From Mangrovimonas cancribranchiae (GTDB taxonomy: Bacteria; Bacteroidota; Bacteroidia; Flavobacteriales; Flavobacteriaceae), in contig NZ_CP136925.1 of the NCBI RefSeq assembly GCF_037126245.1, positions 1,542,001-1,606,000 on the forward strand: 64,000 nucleotides of DNA, read 5' to 3'. A program made the position numbers and the translations under genes. This document shows, in pieces, positions 28,224 through 36,401 of this stretch. The stretch's first letter is position 1, and each line of letters begins with the position of its first letter. A model generated the notes under the pieces. It worked only from the letters and a program-made list of their open reading frames with translations, ran no database searches and was not told where the DNA came from.

Positions 28224-28640
28224 ATGACATTTGAAAACAGCCCCTTTTACAAACGTCTTGAACACAAAAAAGTAGTATACAGTTTTGGTACTTTTTATTT
28301 TTGTGATATGTTTTTTGTATCCGAATTAAATGAAGGCATTCATTTTGATTGGGATAAAATAACTCAAGTCATCTCTACTATTTATGATATTTATGGTAAT
28401 TATAATATTAAGTTAGCTCATATTTCCAATAGAGTGAACTCCTACTCGACCGAACCACATCTATGGATTCACTTTAACCAAGAGTTTGGTTTTGTAGTTG
28501 CAAGCGCTATCGTTTCATATTCTGAAATGAACTACATAAATGCGACCATTGAAAAAAGATTTTCTAAAAATAGTATTAAAAGATGTGCTAGTCTTGAGCA
28601 GGCTATAGAATGGGTAAAAAACTTAAGAGAGTTTAATTAA
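28224..28640 (+). CDS. Conserved hypothetical cytoplasmic protein (SpoIIAA/STAS-like size)
   Basis: The 138-residue protein has no signal peptide or membrane segment. Its pattern of strand (VVYSFGTFYFCDMFFV), helix (WDKITQVISTIYDIYG), strand (IKLAHISNRVNSYS) and a long C-terminal helix (SLEQAIEWVKNL) resembles small STAS/SpoIIAA-like proteins of flavobacteria, but this is weak. The first ATG is used. Its 3' end overlaps the convergent rnz gene by 8 bases, which are shared by both coding ends. Confidence 0.75.
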   Translation: MTFENSPFYKRLEHKKVVYSFGTFYFCDMFFVSELNEGIHFDWDKITQVISTIYDIYGNYNIKLAHISNRVNSYSTEPHLWIHFNQEFGFVVASAIVSYSEMNYINATIEKRFSKNSIKRCASLEQAIEWVKNLREFN

Positions 28641-29544
28641 AAGTAAACGTTTTTCCTTCTTTAGATAATTTAACAGTGTTATTAAACACTTCTTCGGCTT
28701 CACTTTTAAAGGCGTTTAAATTATCATAACGCGTTGAATAATGTCCTAAAATTAACGTCTTAACATTAGCTTTCTTGGCTATTTTTGCTGCTTGTTTAGC
28801 CGTACTATGTTTTGTTGGTTTTGCTAGCTTTTCATGTTTCTCTAAAAAAGTAGACTCATGGTATAACACATCAACATTTTTAATTATTGGTAAGATAGAT
28901 TCGCTATAAGCTGTATCGCTACAAAACGCATAACTTTTTGGGTTAACTGGAGGTGATGTAACATCGGCATTTTTTATTAAATTGCCATCATTGTTTATAA
29001 CATCAAAACCTTGCTTTAGTTTTCTATAGTAAGCTTTATCAATATTAGCATCAATTGCAGCGCCTATTCGTAGTTTTCTTTCTCCTGGCTTTTCTTTAAA
29101 TAAAAAACCATTAGTATAAACTCTATGATCTAATGGAATTGTTGACACTTGCACTTGGTCATCTTCAAAAATAACTTCTGAAGTTTTTGAGGTTAACTCA
29201 TGAAAAATAAGTCTGTAATTGGTCCAAGAGTCTGATAACTTCATTTGGAGTGTTATAACTTCTTTGATTCCTTTTGGGCCATAAATATGTAAATCGGCTT
29301 CCCTTGTAAGTAGTCTAAATGTTGATATTAAACCTACTAAACCAAAATAGTGGTCACCATGCAAGTGTGAAATGAAGATGTGCTTTATGCGATTAAATTT
29401 CACCTTATTTTTTCTAAGCTGGACTTGCGTTCCTTCACCGCAATCAATTAAAAATACATGATTTTTTATTTCTAAAACTTGCGAAGTAGGATTGGTGTTT
29501 ATTCTTGGAGTAGCACTATGGCAGCCTAAAATGGTTAATTTCAT
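28633..29544 (-). CDS. rnz: Ribonuclease Z
   Basis: This metallo-beta-lactamase-fold endonuclease matures the 3' ends of tRNAs. The zinc motif HLHGDH (His60, His62, Asp64, His65) is intact. Further ligands lie in AFCSDTAYSE and the C-terminal LILGHYSTRY, and the flexible-arm region typical of the short form is present. At 303 residues it matches the bacterial short form. It is the last gene of the pyrR-pyrB-STAS-like-rnz run, 11 bp after the preceding gene. Confidence 0.97.
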   Translation of the reverse strand: MKLTILGCHSATPRINTNPTSQVLEIKNHVFLIDCGEGTQVQLRKNKVKFNRIKHIFISHLHGDHYFGLVGLISTFRLLTREADLHIYGPKGIKEVITLQMKLSDSWTNYRLIFHELTSKTSEVIFEDDQVQVSTIPLDHRVYTNGFLFKEKPGERKLRIGAAIDANIDKAYYRKLKQGFDVINNDGNLIKNADVTSPPVNPKSYAFCSDTAYSESILPIIKNVDVLYHESTFLEKHEKLAKPTKHSTAKQAAKIAKKANVKTLILGHYSTRYDNLNAFKSEAEEVFNNTVKLSKEGKTFTFN

Positions 29545-29555
29545 GTAAATAAAAA

Positions 29556-29888
29556 TTAAAACCCTAAATCTCGCTCCATTTCTTCCATTTCAATAATATC
29601 GTAAGCCTCATGTAATGTTGGCACTACAACTATTTCGTCTGGAATGTCATCAAAATTTACTTTCTCAGAAACTATTACAAAAGAGTTTTTGGCTGCTCTA
29701 TGATTATTAGATAGTCTTAAAAACTCTACTATTTCTTGTAAAGATATAGGTTTTAGGCTAGTTAAGTTTACGATAATATTATCGTTTTTAAAACGCTCGT
29801 ACATAACATCTAGCTTCTTGACTAATTCTACAATAGAAGCTTTTTCTTGTGTGATTATGGAAACATTACCATCTTTATCTATAATCAT
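29556..29888 (-). CDS. STAS-like protein between pyrB and rnz
   Basis: The 110-residue cytoplasmic protein has an alternating strand/helix order (MIIDKDGNVSIITQEK, then VELVKKLDVMYERF, then NIIVNLTSLKPIS, then LQEIVEFLRLSNNHRAA, then SFVIVSE) that fits a STAS-type fold. The C terminus is acidic and variable (IEMEEMERDLGF). It is tightly packed between pyrB (4 bp) and rnz (11 bp) and so co-transcribed with both. Homologues are sometimes labelled ribonuclease Z by position only. No catalytic motif is visible; a regulatory or docking role is a guess. Confidence 0.8.
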   Translation of the reverse strand: MIIDKDGNVSIITQEKASIVELVKKLDVMYERFKNDNIIVNLTSLKPISLQEIVEFLRLSNNHRAAKNSFVIVSEKVNFDDIPDEIVVVPTLHEAYDIIEMEEMERDLGF

Positions 29889-29892
29889 AATC

Positions 29893-30822
29893 TTATTGTT
29901 TTATTTTAGAAGCTAATAGATAAATTACAGCCATTCTAACGGCAACACCGTTTTGAACTTGATCTAGTATAATAGCTTGATCAGAGTCTGCAACATCGCT
30001 AGTAATTTCAACACCTCTATTTATTGGTCCTGGGTGCATAATCACTACCTCTTTATTTAAAGAATTTAATAAGGCCTTATTTACACCAAACTGCTGAGAA
30101 TACTCTCTTGTCGATGGAAAATAATTAATATCCATGCGCTCGTTTTGTACTCTTAACATATTGGCAACATCGCACCATTCTAAGGCTTTTCTAAGATTGG
30201 TTTCAACCTTAACGCCTAATTTATCAATGTATTTTGGTAATAATGTTTTTGGTCCACAAACCATAACATTGGCGCCTTGTAATTGTAGCGCATAAATGTT
30301 TGATAACGCTACCCTACTATGTAAAATATCGCCAACAATAACCACATTTTTACCTTTAACTTCTCCTAGCTTTTCTCGTATTGAATACGAATCTAATAAC
30401 GCTTGTGTAGGGTGCTCGTGGGCGCCATCTCCTGCGTTTACAATACTTGCATTAATATGATTAGATAAAAACACACCTGCTCCAGGATTTGGATGGCGCA
30501 TTACAACCATATCTACTTTCATAGAAAGGATATTGTTAACCGTGTCTATAAGTGTTTCGCCTTTTTTAACTGAAGATTGAGAAGCCGAAAAATTAATCAC
30601 ATCAGCTGACAATCTTTTTTCTGCTAATTCGAAAGATAATTTGGTTCGCGTAGAGTTTTCAAAAAAGAGATTCGCAATCGTAATATCTCTTAATGAAGGG
30701 ACTTTTTTTATGGGTCTGTTTATAACTTCTTTAAAGTGGTCTGCTGTTTCAAAAATTAAATCAACATCAGATGCTTTTAGATACTTAATTCCCAATAAGT
30801 GGTTAACACTTAATTCGCTCAT
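29893..30822 (-). CDS. pyrB: Aspartate carbamoyltransferase catalytic subunit
   Basis: This enzyme joins carbamoyl phosphate and aspartate in the second step of de novo pyrimidine synthesis. The carbamoyl phosphate loop STRT (Ser57-Thr60) in FFENSTRTKLSFELAEKRL is intact. Also present are the HPxQALLD-type motif (EHPTQALLDSYSIRE), the MLRVQNER segment and the HPGPINRGVEI aspartate-side motif. It has 309 residues, the usual catalytic chain length. No pyrI regulatory chain is adjacent. It lies 9 bp after pyrR in the same operon. Confidence 0.97.
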   Translation of the reverse strand: MSELSVNHLLGIKYLKASDVDLIFETADHFKEVINRPIKKVPSLRDITIANLFFENSTRTKLSFELAEKRLSADVINFSASQSSVKKGETLIDTVNNILSMKVDMVVMRHPNPGAGVFLSNHINASIVNAGDGAHEHPTQALLDSYSIREKLGEVKGKNVVIVGDILHSRVALSNIYALQLQGANVMVCGPKTLLPKYIDKLGVKVETNLRKALEWCDVANMLRVQNERMDINYFPSTREYSQQFGVNKALLNSLNKEVVIMHPGPINRGVEITSDVADSDQAIILDQVQNGVAVRMAVIYLLASKIKQ

Positions 30823-30831
30823 GGTTATTGT

Positions 30832-31371
30832 TTAGTTCTTAATTAAATATACCGCGTCTTCACCATCATTTTCAATCCATTTTACTTTTACCTTTTCTTC
30901 ATTTATAGCATCTACTTGTCTTCCTCTATAATTGGGTTGTATGGGTAAATGTCGACTAAATCTTCGGTCTATTAAGGTTAAAAGTTCTATTTCTTTAGGT
31001 CTCCCAAAAGATTGAATGGCTGTTAGAGCTGCTCTAATACTTCTTCCGGTGTACAATACGTCGTCAATAAATACAACGTTTTTATCTTCAACTAAAAAGT
31101 TAATTTGGGTAGTGTTTGCTTCGAGTATTTTTTCGCCTCTTCTAAAATCATCACGATAAAAAGTAATATCTAAAAACCCTAACTTAATATTTTTAACCTT
31201 ATAGTCTTGCTCTAAAATTTGAGCTAGTCTTTCTGCTAAAAATGTGCCTCTAGGCTGTAGACCTATTAGAACTGTGTTTTTAAAATCATGATGGTTTTCA
31301 ATAAGTTGGCAAGCCAATCGATGAAGAATGATGTTTACCTCTTTTGCACTAAGTAAAGCTTTATGACTCAT
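30832..31371 (-). CDS. pyrR: PyrR bifunctional regulator / uracil phosphoribosyltransferase
   Basis: The 179-residue protein has the PRPP-binding loop VVFIDDVLYTGRSIRAAL and the PyrR-type segments LIGLQPRGTFLAERL and LIDRRFSRHLPIQPNYRG. PyrR proteins attenuate pyr operon transcription by binding leader RNA in Firmicutes and can also make UMP from uracil. No clear PyrR-binding anti-antiterminator was seen in the 83 bases upstream, so the RNA-binding role here is unproven. It is the first gene of the pyrR-pyrB operon. Confidence 0.94.
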   Translation of the reverse strand: MSHKALLSAKEVNIILHRLACQLIENHHDFKNTVLIGLQPRGTFLAERLAQILEQDYKVKNIKLGFLDITFYRDDFRRGEKILEANTTQINFLVEDKNVVFIDDVLYTGRSIRAALTAIQSFGRPKEIELLTLIDRRFSRHLPIQPNYRGRQVDAINEEKVKVKWIENDGEDAVYLIKN

Positions 31372-31454
31372 ATTGTAACCAAAAGTATCTAAAAAGCAAA
31401 GTTAAGGTAAAAAAGTGTAGGTTACAATGAAGTTATACAGTTATGTTGCTTACA

Positions 31455-31485
31455 AAAAAGAGTCCCTTACTTAGGGACTCTTTTT
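31455..31485. terminator. Strong terminator between the T9SS cargo gene and pyrR
   Basis: A perfect 13 bp stem (aaaaagagtccct / agggactcttttt) with a 5-base loop has U-runs in both directions. It ends transcription of the gene at 31509-32255 and insulates pyrR. Confidence 0.9.
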
Positions 31486-31508
31486 AAAATGTATTATGTT
31501 TTTAACAA

Positions 31509-32255
31509 TCAACTTTTAATGAACTTATATGATTTTGTTTGTCCATTACCTTTAAAATTAATAATGTAAACACCATTGTTTAAATAACTTGTGTTTATTG
31601 CTTTTAATGTTTCTATGTTATTTTTTGAAGCAATTAATCTACCAGATAAATCATAAAGTTGATAAGCTGTATAGCTTTTATTATTAATTAATTGCACACT
31701 GTTATTACCAACTACCATTTTAAATTTGGTATAATTTTCTTGACTAACAGATAACGTTGCATCAAACTCACTATACATAGTTATGGTTGTAAGGTTTAGC
31801 AAATCGGTTAAAAAAGAAAGTGTTCCCGATGGAATATAAACTCTTAAGTAGTAATCATCGTTAGGGTTTACCTCGTCTATAACTACTTCAAAGCTACCAC
31901 CTAACACAATGATAACGTCGTAAAACGAACAGCTAATTTCTTCTAAATTGTTAGTATCGCCATTAACTGCCTTTAGAATTTGAAAATCTATTTGAGTACC
32001 TAAGGAAAGTCCTAAAGTAGCCATCCCAATAGTGATTTTATTATCACCGTTAGAAATATCGTGTTTGTAAAACACGTCGGCCGAAGTGCCACAAGCTGGT
32101 GTTAATGCCGATGGTGTAGCCGAACTAAAATCTAATAAATTTAAATTTACACCAGCACCATCAATAACAATGGCATCTTCAATGGTGTTTCCACTTTGTG
32201 CAAAAGCACATAAGGTGAATGCATACAATGCAAAGTTAAGTAACATTTTTTTCAT
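31509..32255 (-). CDS. Secreted protein with T9SS type A sorting domain
   Basis: The 248-residue protein has a signal peptide (1-19, CAFAQ). Its N-terminal part (about 22-165) is an unassigned beta-rich domain with CGTSADVFYKHDIS, reminiscent of pre-peptidase or PPC-like C-terminal folds. Its last 75-80 residues are a type A sorting domain (LYDLSGRLIAS, LNNGVYIINFKGNGQTKSYKFIKS). Type A domains direct passage through type IX secretion and are usually removed. No enzymatic motif is visible. It is monocistronic, with a strong terminator behind it. Confidence 0.88.
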   Translation of the reverse strand: MKKMLLNFALYAFTLCAFAQSGNTIEDAIVIDGAGVNLNLLDFSSATPSALTPACGTSADVFYKHDISNGDNKITIGMATLGLSLGTQIDFQILKAVNGDTNNLEEISCSFYDVIIVLGGSFEVVIDEVNPNDDYYLRVYIPSGTLSFLTDLLNLTTITMYSEFDATLSVSQENYTKFKMVVGNNSVQLINNKSYTAYQLYDLSGRLIASKNNIETLKAINTSYLNNGVYIINFKGNGQTKSYKFIKS

Positions 32256-32567
32256 AATAATAAGTGTTTAGGGTTAATAAATAATAGACTATTAATCTGT
32301 TAGGGGAATTATATTTTAGTCTAATTATAAAGCGCTTTATAATTATTATGAAATTCTAATTTGAGGTCTATAACATATTGTGTGTGTTTTAAATAAATTT
32401 GAAAAAATCAAGATATTTTCATTTAAACTAGTTAAAAACATTCAAATAAAATAACTAAATACAATACAAATCTACAAAATGCACAAAATTTTAACATTTA
32501 CCATGTTTTAGGTATAAAAAAAGCCTTGCAAATGCAAGGCTTTTAGATTTATTAGAATTGTTAAGAA
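32256..32567. other. Intergenic region between rpsA and T9SS cargo gene, with long palindrome
   Basis: These 312 AT-rich bases contain a perfect 24-base palindrome at 32322-32345 centred on aaagcgcttt, about 70 bases upstream of the start codon of the cargo gene, and the rpsA terminator at 32516-32544. No ORF or RNA gene was supported. Confidence 0.8.
32516..32544 (-). terminator. rpsA: rpsA terminator
   Basis: On the - strand a 12 bp stem (aaaagccttgca and its complement) with a 2-base loop is followed by a U-run. It lies 24 bases after the rpsA stop codon. Confidence 0.92.
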
Positions 32568-34406
32568 TTATTTCTTACCATCCATTTTATCTTTAAGTGC
32601 TTGAAGCGTTTCGTTAGCATCGCCTAATGTTGGCTTAGCTTCTGCAGCAGCATTAGCAGCTTTCTTAGCAGCAGCTTTTACTATTTTAGCTTCTTCTTCT
32701 CTAAAGATGGCTGTATGAGAAGCAACAACTCTTTTGAATTCTTTATTGAACTCAATAATTTTGAATTCTGCTTCTTCTCCTTTTTTCAGTTTTTTACCAT
32801 CTTCTTTTTCTAAGTGACGTGCTGGTACAAAAGCAACGATATCTTCGTTAAACTCAATTGTTGCACCTTTGTCTACGATATCAGAAATTTCGGCAGTGTG
32901 AGATGTTCCTACTGCAAATTCTGCTTCATATTTGTCCCAAGGGTTCTCTGTTGTTTGTTTGTGTCCTAAACTTAATTTACGACCTTCAACATCTAACTCA
33001 AGAACAACTACTTCTAGCTCATCACCTACGTTACAGAACTCAGATGGGTGCTTAATTTTCTTAGTCCAAGATAAATCTGAGATATAAATTAATCCGTCGA
33101 TACCTTCTTCTAATTCAACAAATACACCAAAGTTTGTAAAGTTACGTACAATACCTTTATGTGTAGATCCTACAGGGTATTTTGTTGTAATATCTGTCCA
33201 TGGATCTGGCGTTAATTGCTTAATACCAAGAGACATTTTACGTTCTTCTCTATCTAAAGTTAAGATTTGTGCTTCAACTTCGTCTCCTACAGATACGAAA
33301 TCTTGTGCAGAACGTAAGTGTGTAGACCATGACATTTCAGATACGTGAATTAATCCTTCAACACCTTCGGCTACTTCAATAAATGCACCGTAGTCTGCAA
33401 TAACAACTACTTTACCTTTTACTTTATCACCTACTTTTACATCTTCACCTAAAGCATCCCATGGGTGCTTGCTTAATTGTTTTAATCCTAATTGGATTCT
33501 AGATTTATCCTCATCAAAATCAAGAATTACAACATTAAGTTTTTGATCTAATTCTACGATTTCGTTTGGATGATTAATTCTAGACCAAGATAGGTCTGTA
33601 ATATGAACTAAACCATCTACACCACCAAGATCGATAAACACACCATAAGATGTAATGTTTTTCACAACACCTTCTAGTACTTGACCTTTTTCTAATTGGC
33701 TGATGATTTCTTTCTTTTGTTCTTCTATATCTGCTTCGATAAGTGCTTTATGAGACACCACTACGTTTTTAAACTCGTGATTAATTTTCACCACTTTAAA
33801 TTCCATAGTTTTGTTTACATACGCATCGTAATCACGGATTGGTTTTACATCGATTTGAGAACCTGGCAAGAATGCTTCGATACCAAATACGTCAACAATC
33901 ATACCTCCTTTAGTTCTACACTTCACGAAACCTTTAACGATTTCTCCGTTATCGTGAGCTGCATTTACACGATCCCATGCTTTAATTACACGAGCTTTAC
34001 GGTGAGATAATACTAATTGTCCAGTAGCATCTTCACGTACATCGATTAATACTTCTACTTTATCACCAACTTTTAAATCTGGGTTGTAACGGAATTCATT
34101 TAATGAAATAACGCCTTCAGATTTTGCGTTGATATCGATAATAGCATCGCGATCTGTAATGTGGATAACTTCTCCTTCTACAACTTCATCATCTAAAGTA
34201 TCTACAAAGTTATCGGCTACTAATTTTTCGAACTCTTGTAATTGAGAATCTTCAACCTCATCAATACCTTCTTGGTAATTGTGCCAGTTAAAGTCTTTTA
34301 AAAATTGTTCTGGATTTTTTTGAGCTTCAGAAACTTGAATTTCTGGAGTTTCTGTTGTTTTTGCTTCAGTTGCTTCAACTTCAGCTTGTTTTGCTTTTTC
34401 AGCCAT
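32568..34406 (-). CDS. rpsA: 30S ribosomal protein S1
   Basis: The 612-residue protein binds mRNA on the small ribosomal subunit and helps initiation, which matters in Bacteroidota where Shine-Dalgarno sequences are mostly lacking. After an acidic N-terminal extension it carries about six S1 (OB-fold) repeats, the central ones marked by repeated G-V-x-V-F-I-x-L/V-x-G-V-x-G-L-I/V-H-x-S/D-x-L/M-S-W. An Ala/Lys-rich tail follows. Length is normal for the phylum. It has its own promoter and terminator. Confidence 0.97.
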   Translation of the reverse strand: MAEKAKQAEVEATEAKTTETPEIQVSEAQKNPEQFLKDFNWHNYQEGIDEVEDSQLQEFEKLVADNFVDTLDDEVVEGEVIHITDRDAIIDINAKSEGVISLNEFRYNPDLKVGDKVEVLIDVREDATGQLVLSHRKARVIKAWDRVNAAHDNGEIVKGFVKCRTKGGMIVDVFGIEAFLPGSQIDVKPIRDYDAYVNKTMEFKVVKINHEFKNVVVSHKALIEADIEEQKKEIISQLEKGQVLEGVVKNITSYGVFIDLGGVDGLVHITDLSWSRINHPNEIVELDQKLNVVILDFDEDKSRIQLGLKQLSKHPWDALGEDVKVGDKVKGKVVVIADYGAFIEVAEGVEGLIHVSEMSWSTHLRSAQDFVSVGDEVEAQILTLDREERKMSLGIKQLTPDPWTDITTKYPVGSTHKGIVRNFTNFGVFVELEEGIDGLIYISDLSWTKKIKHPSEFCNVGDELEVVVLELDVEGRKLSLGHKQTTENPWDKYEAEFAVGTSHTAEISDIVDKGATIEFNEDIVAFVPARHLEKEDGKKLKKGEEAEFKIIEFNKEFKRVVASHTAIFREEEAKIVKAAAKKAANAAAEAKPTLGDANETLQALKDKMDGKK

Positions 34407-34527
34407 GTGCTGATTAAAAATTTGTATTCTGTATGATTACGGAAGATTTAAAGCGAAACACACAGAAGTGTTTTTAAAATTTGTTTACTATCCTTTCTCT
34501 ATTTCCGACTATCCGCTAAAAGGAGTG

Positions 34528-34535
34528 CAAAAATA
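34528..34535 (-). promoter_or_regulatory. rpsA: rpsA promoter -7 element
   Basis: TATTTTTG on the - strand matches the Bacteroidota -7 consensus TAnnTTTG. A start near 34521 would give a leader of about 115 bases. No clear -33 TTG/TTTG was found at the expected spacing. Confidence 0.6.
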
Positions 34536-34584
34536 CTACTTTTTATTAGAATAACCTAATCTTATTTTGCTAAAAACTAAACTA

Positions 34585-35280
34585 TTACCCCATTGATTTT
34601 TGGGCATCTTGAATAATGGTAAGAATTTTATGTAATTGCTCTTCTTGGGTAAGTGATGAGTTGTCTATTTCTATAGCATCATTGGCTTTTATTAATGGTG
34701 AGTCGGCTCTGTGAGAATCTATATAATCGCGTTCTTTTACATTTTTTAAAACATCTTCAAACACTACTTTATCACCTCGGTTAACTAATTCATCAAATCG
34801 CCTTTGTGCTCGAACTTCGGCAGACGCTGTCATGAAAATTTTAACTTCAGCATTGGGGAACACAACGGTTCCTATATCACGTCCGTCCATAACCACACCT
34901 TTATCTTCGCCCATTTTGCGCTGTTGCTTCACTAATTGATAGCGGACTTCTGGAACGGCTGCTACTTGACTAACAAAAGCAGAAACATTTAACGTACGTA
35001 TCTCTTTTTCAATATTTTTGTTGTTTAAATACACTTCAGAAAATCCTAAATCCTTATTAAACTTAAATTGAATATGAATTTTGTGAAGATTTTCTACTAA
35101 TGTATTTACATTAAAGGCTTCTTTAGTAATAAAATTATTTTGCATTGCAAAAAGTGTCACGGCTCTATACATAGCGCCACTATCTACATAAGTATATCCT
35201 AAATGGGATGCTATTTGTTTTGCAACAGTACTTTTGCCTGTTGAAGAATGTCCGTCTATCGCAATTGTAATTTTTTTCAT
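34585..35280 (-). CDS. cmk: Cytidylate kinase
   Basis: This enzyme phosphorylates CMP and dCMP to the diphosphates using ATP. The P-loop is IAIDGHSSTGKSTVAK near the N terminus, followed by YVDSGAMYRAVTL. The MDGRDIGTVVFPNAEVKIFMTAS and RRFDEL motifs and the DSPL / AIEIDNSSLT end are typical. At 231 residues it has normal length. The start codon overlaps the end of porQ by 4 bases, so the two are translationally coupled. Confidence 0.97.
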   Translation of the reverse strand: MKKITIAIDGHSSTGKSTVAKQIASHLGYTYVDSGAMYRAVTLFAMQNNFITKEAFNVNTLVENLHKIHIQFKFNKDLGFSEVYLNNKNIEKEIRTLNVSAFVSQVAAVPEVRYQLVKQQRKMGEDKGVVMDGRDIGTVVFPNAEVKIFMTASAEVRAQRRFDELVNRGDKVVFEDVLKNVKERDYIDSHRADSPLIKANDAIEIDNSSLTQEEQLHKILTIIQDAQKSMG

Positions 35281-36305
35281 CGGCCACTTAAATCTATTTG
35301 CATTCCAAAAAAGTTTGCGTTCGAGGCACTTGTATATCGCGCATGTGTGTAACTAAACCTAAACTTACCAAACTTTAGCCCTACACCTGCCGATATTCCA
35401 GAGAAATTTCTTTGGTCTACAATACGCAACTCCTCGCCTCTTCTAAAGTTATATCCTAAGCGAATATTAAACCCACCTTTTGGAAATAATTCTGCACCTA
35501 TAATAGTATGTCTTAACACATTTCCAAAAAAACTTACCTCATCTTGGGTTTGATTTCCTTCTAAATCGGTTTCAGCACGTGCCGGATTGGCTGCTCCTAT
35601 GGGCCATTTTTGTAAGTTTTCGAATGTTAAATGCCAGCGTAATGGCACATTTTCTAAGGTTTGCGACATACCAAAGGCAACTTCTAATGGTAACGGTTCG
35701 TTTTGCCCCGCATAAGTGGTTATTTGAAAACCGGCATTTCTAACGACCAAGGAGGCTTGAAATTCAATATCTTCATTTATATACAGTAATCCCGCATCTA
35801 ATGCGGCACCAAATGAATTATATTGTTCTAACTTAGAGGTTATAAATTTTATGTTTCCACCTAAATAAAAGTCTGAATACCCTATTTGACGCGCATACCC
35901 AAAAGATAGAGCAGCTTCATTTCCTGTAAATGTATTGGTCGCGTTACCATATTCATCGTATCCATCAAACTTACCGTAGTTTATATAGTTTACACCTATG
36001 TGCAATGTTTGTGTACGTCTATCCCAAGTGTAAGCATAGGCAGCTGTACCATAATTTATGTCGCCTAAATAACTCGTGTAGTTTACTGCTAATTGATTAT
36101 CCATCTCAACATTAATAGTTGACGGATTATAAAGTGCTTGGGTAACATCGTAATCTACGTTAGTTAGCACTTTACCTCCTAAAGCAGCTTGTCGTGGCGA
36201 CGATACCAAGTTTAAAAACTGGTAAGTAGTTTCTCCACCAACTTGCGCACTAGCTACAAAGTTAAATAGCAATGAAAAAAGTAAAAAGGTAATTTTTCTT
36301 GACAT
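35277..36305 (-). CDS. porQ: Type IX secretion system protein PorQ
   Basis: The 342-residue outer membrane beta-barrel has a signal peptide (1-20, VASAQ) and the PorQ opening GGETTYQFLNLVSSPRQAALGGK. PorQ works with PorU, PorV and PorZ in the attachment complex that processes and displays T9SS cargo. Its presence fits the type A and type B cargo proteins in this window. It overlaps cmk by 4 bases, an arrangement seen in other flavobacteria. A TTATTTTG element, near the -7 consensus, lies about 8 bases upstream of the start. Confidence 0.93.
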   Translation of the reverse strand: MSRKITFLLFSLLFNFVASAQVGGETTYQFLNLVSSPRQAALGGKVLTNVDYDVTQALYNPSTINVEMDNQLAVNYTSYLGDINYGTAAYAYTWDRRTQTLHIGVNYINYGKFDGYDEYGNATNTFTGNEAALSFGYARQIGYSDFYLGGNIKFITSKLEQYNSFGAALDAGLLYINEDIEFQASLVVRNAGFQITTYAGQNEPLPLEVAFGMSQTLENVPLRWHLTFENLQKWPIGAANPARAETDLEGNQTQDEVSFFGNVLRHTIIGAELFPKGGFNIRLGYNFRRGEELRIVDQRNFSGISAGVGLKFGKFRFSYTHARYTSASNANFFGMQIDLSGR

Positions 36306-36370
36306 AAAGCTGCAAAATAACTAAATCTATCTTAAAACGATAGTATGTTTAATTTATTTTTATGTCATAT

Positions 36371-36397
36371 AAAAAACCCCGAAAAAGTTCGGGGCTT
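36371..36397 (-). terminator. lon: lon terminator
   Basis: On the - strand a ccccgaa/ttcgggg stem with a 4-base loop is followed by six U, within 30 bases after the lon stop codon. Confidence 0.9.
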
Positions 36398-36401
36398 ATC
36401 T

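Noticed and set aside
31372-31454. PyrR-binding attenuator before pyrR
   Set aside because: No antiterminator/anti-antiterminator pair could be drawn in the 83 bases; the only hairpin is the terminator of the upstream gene.
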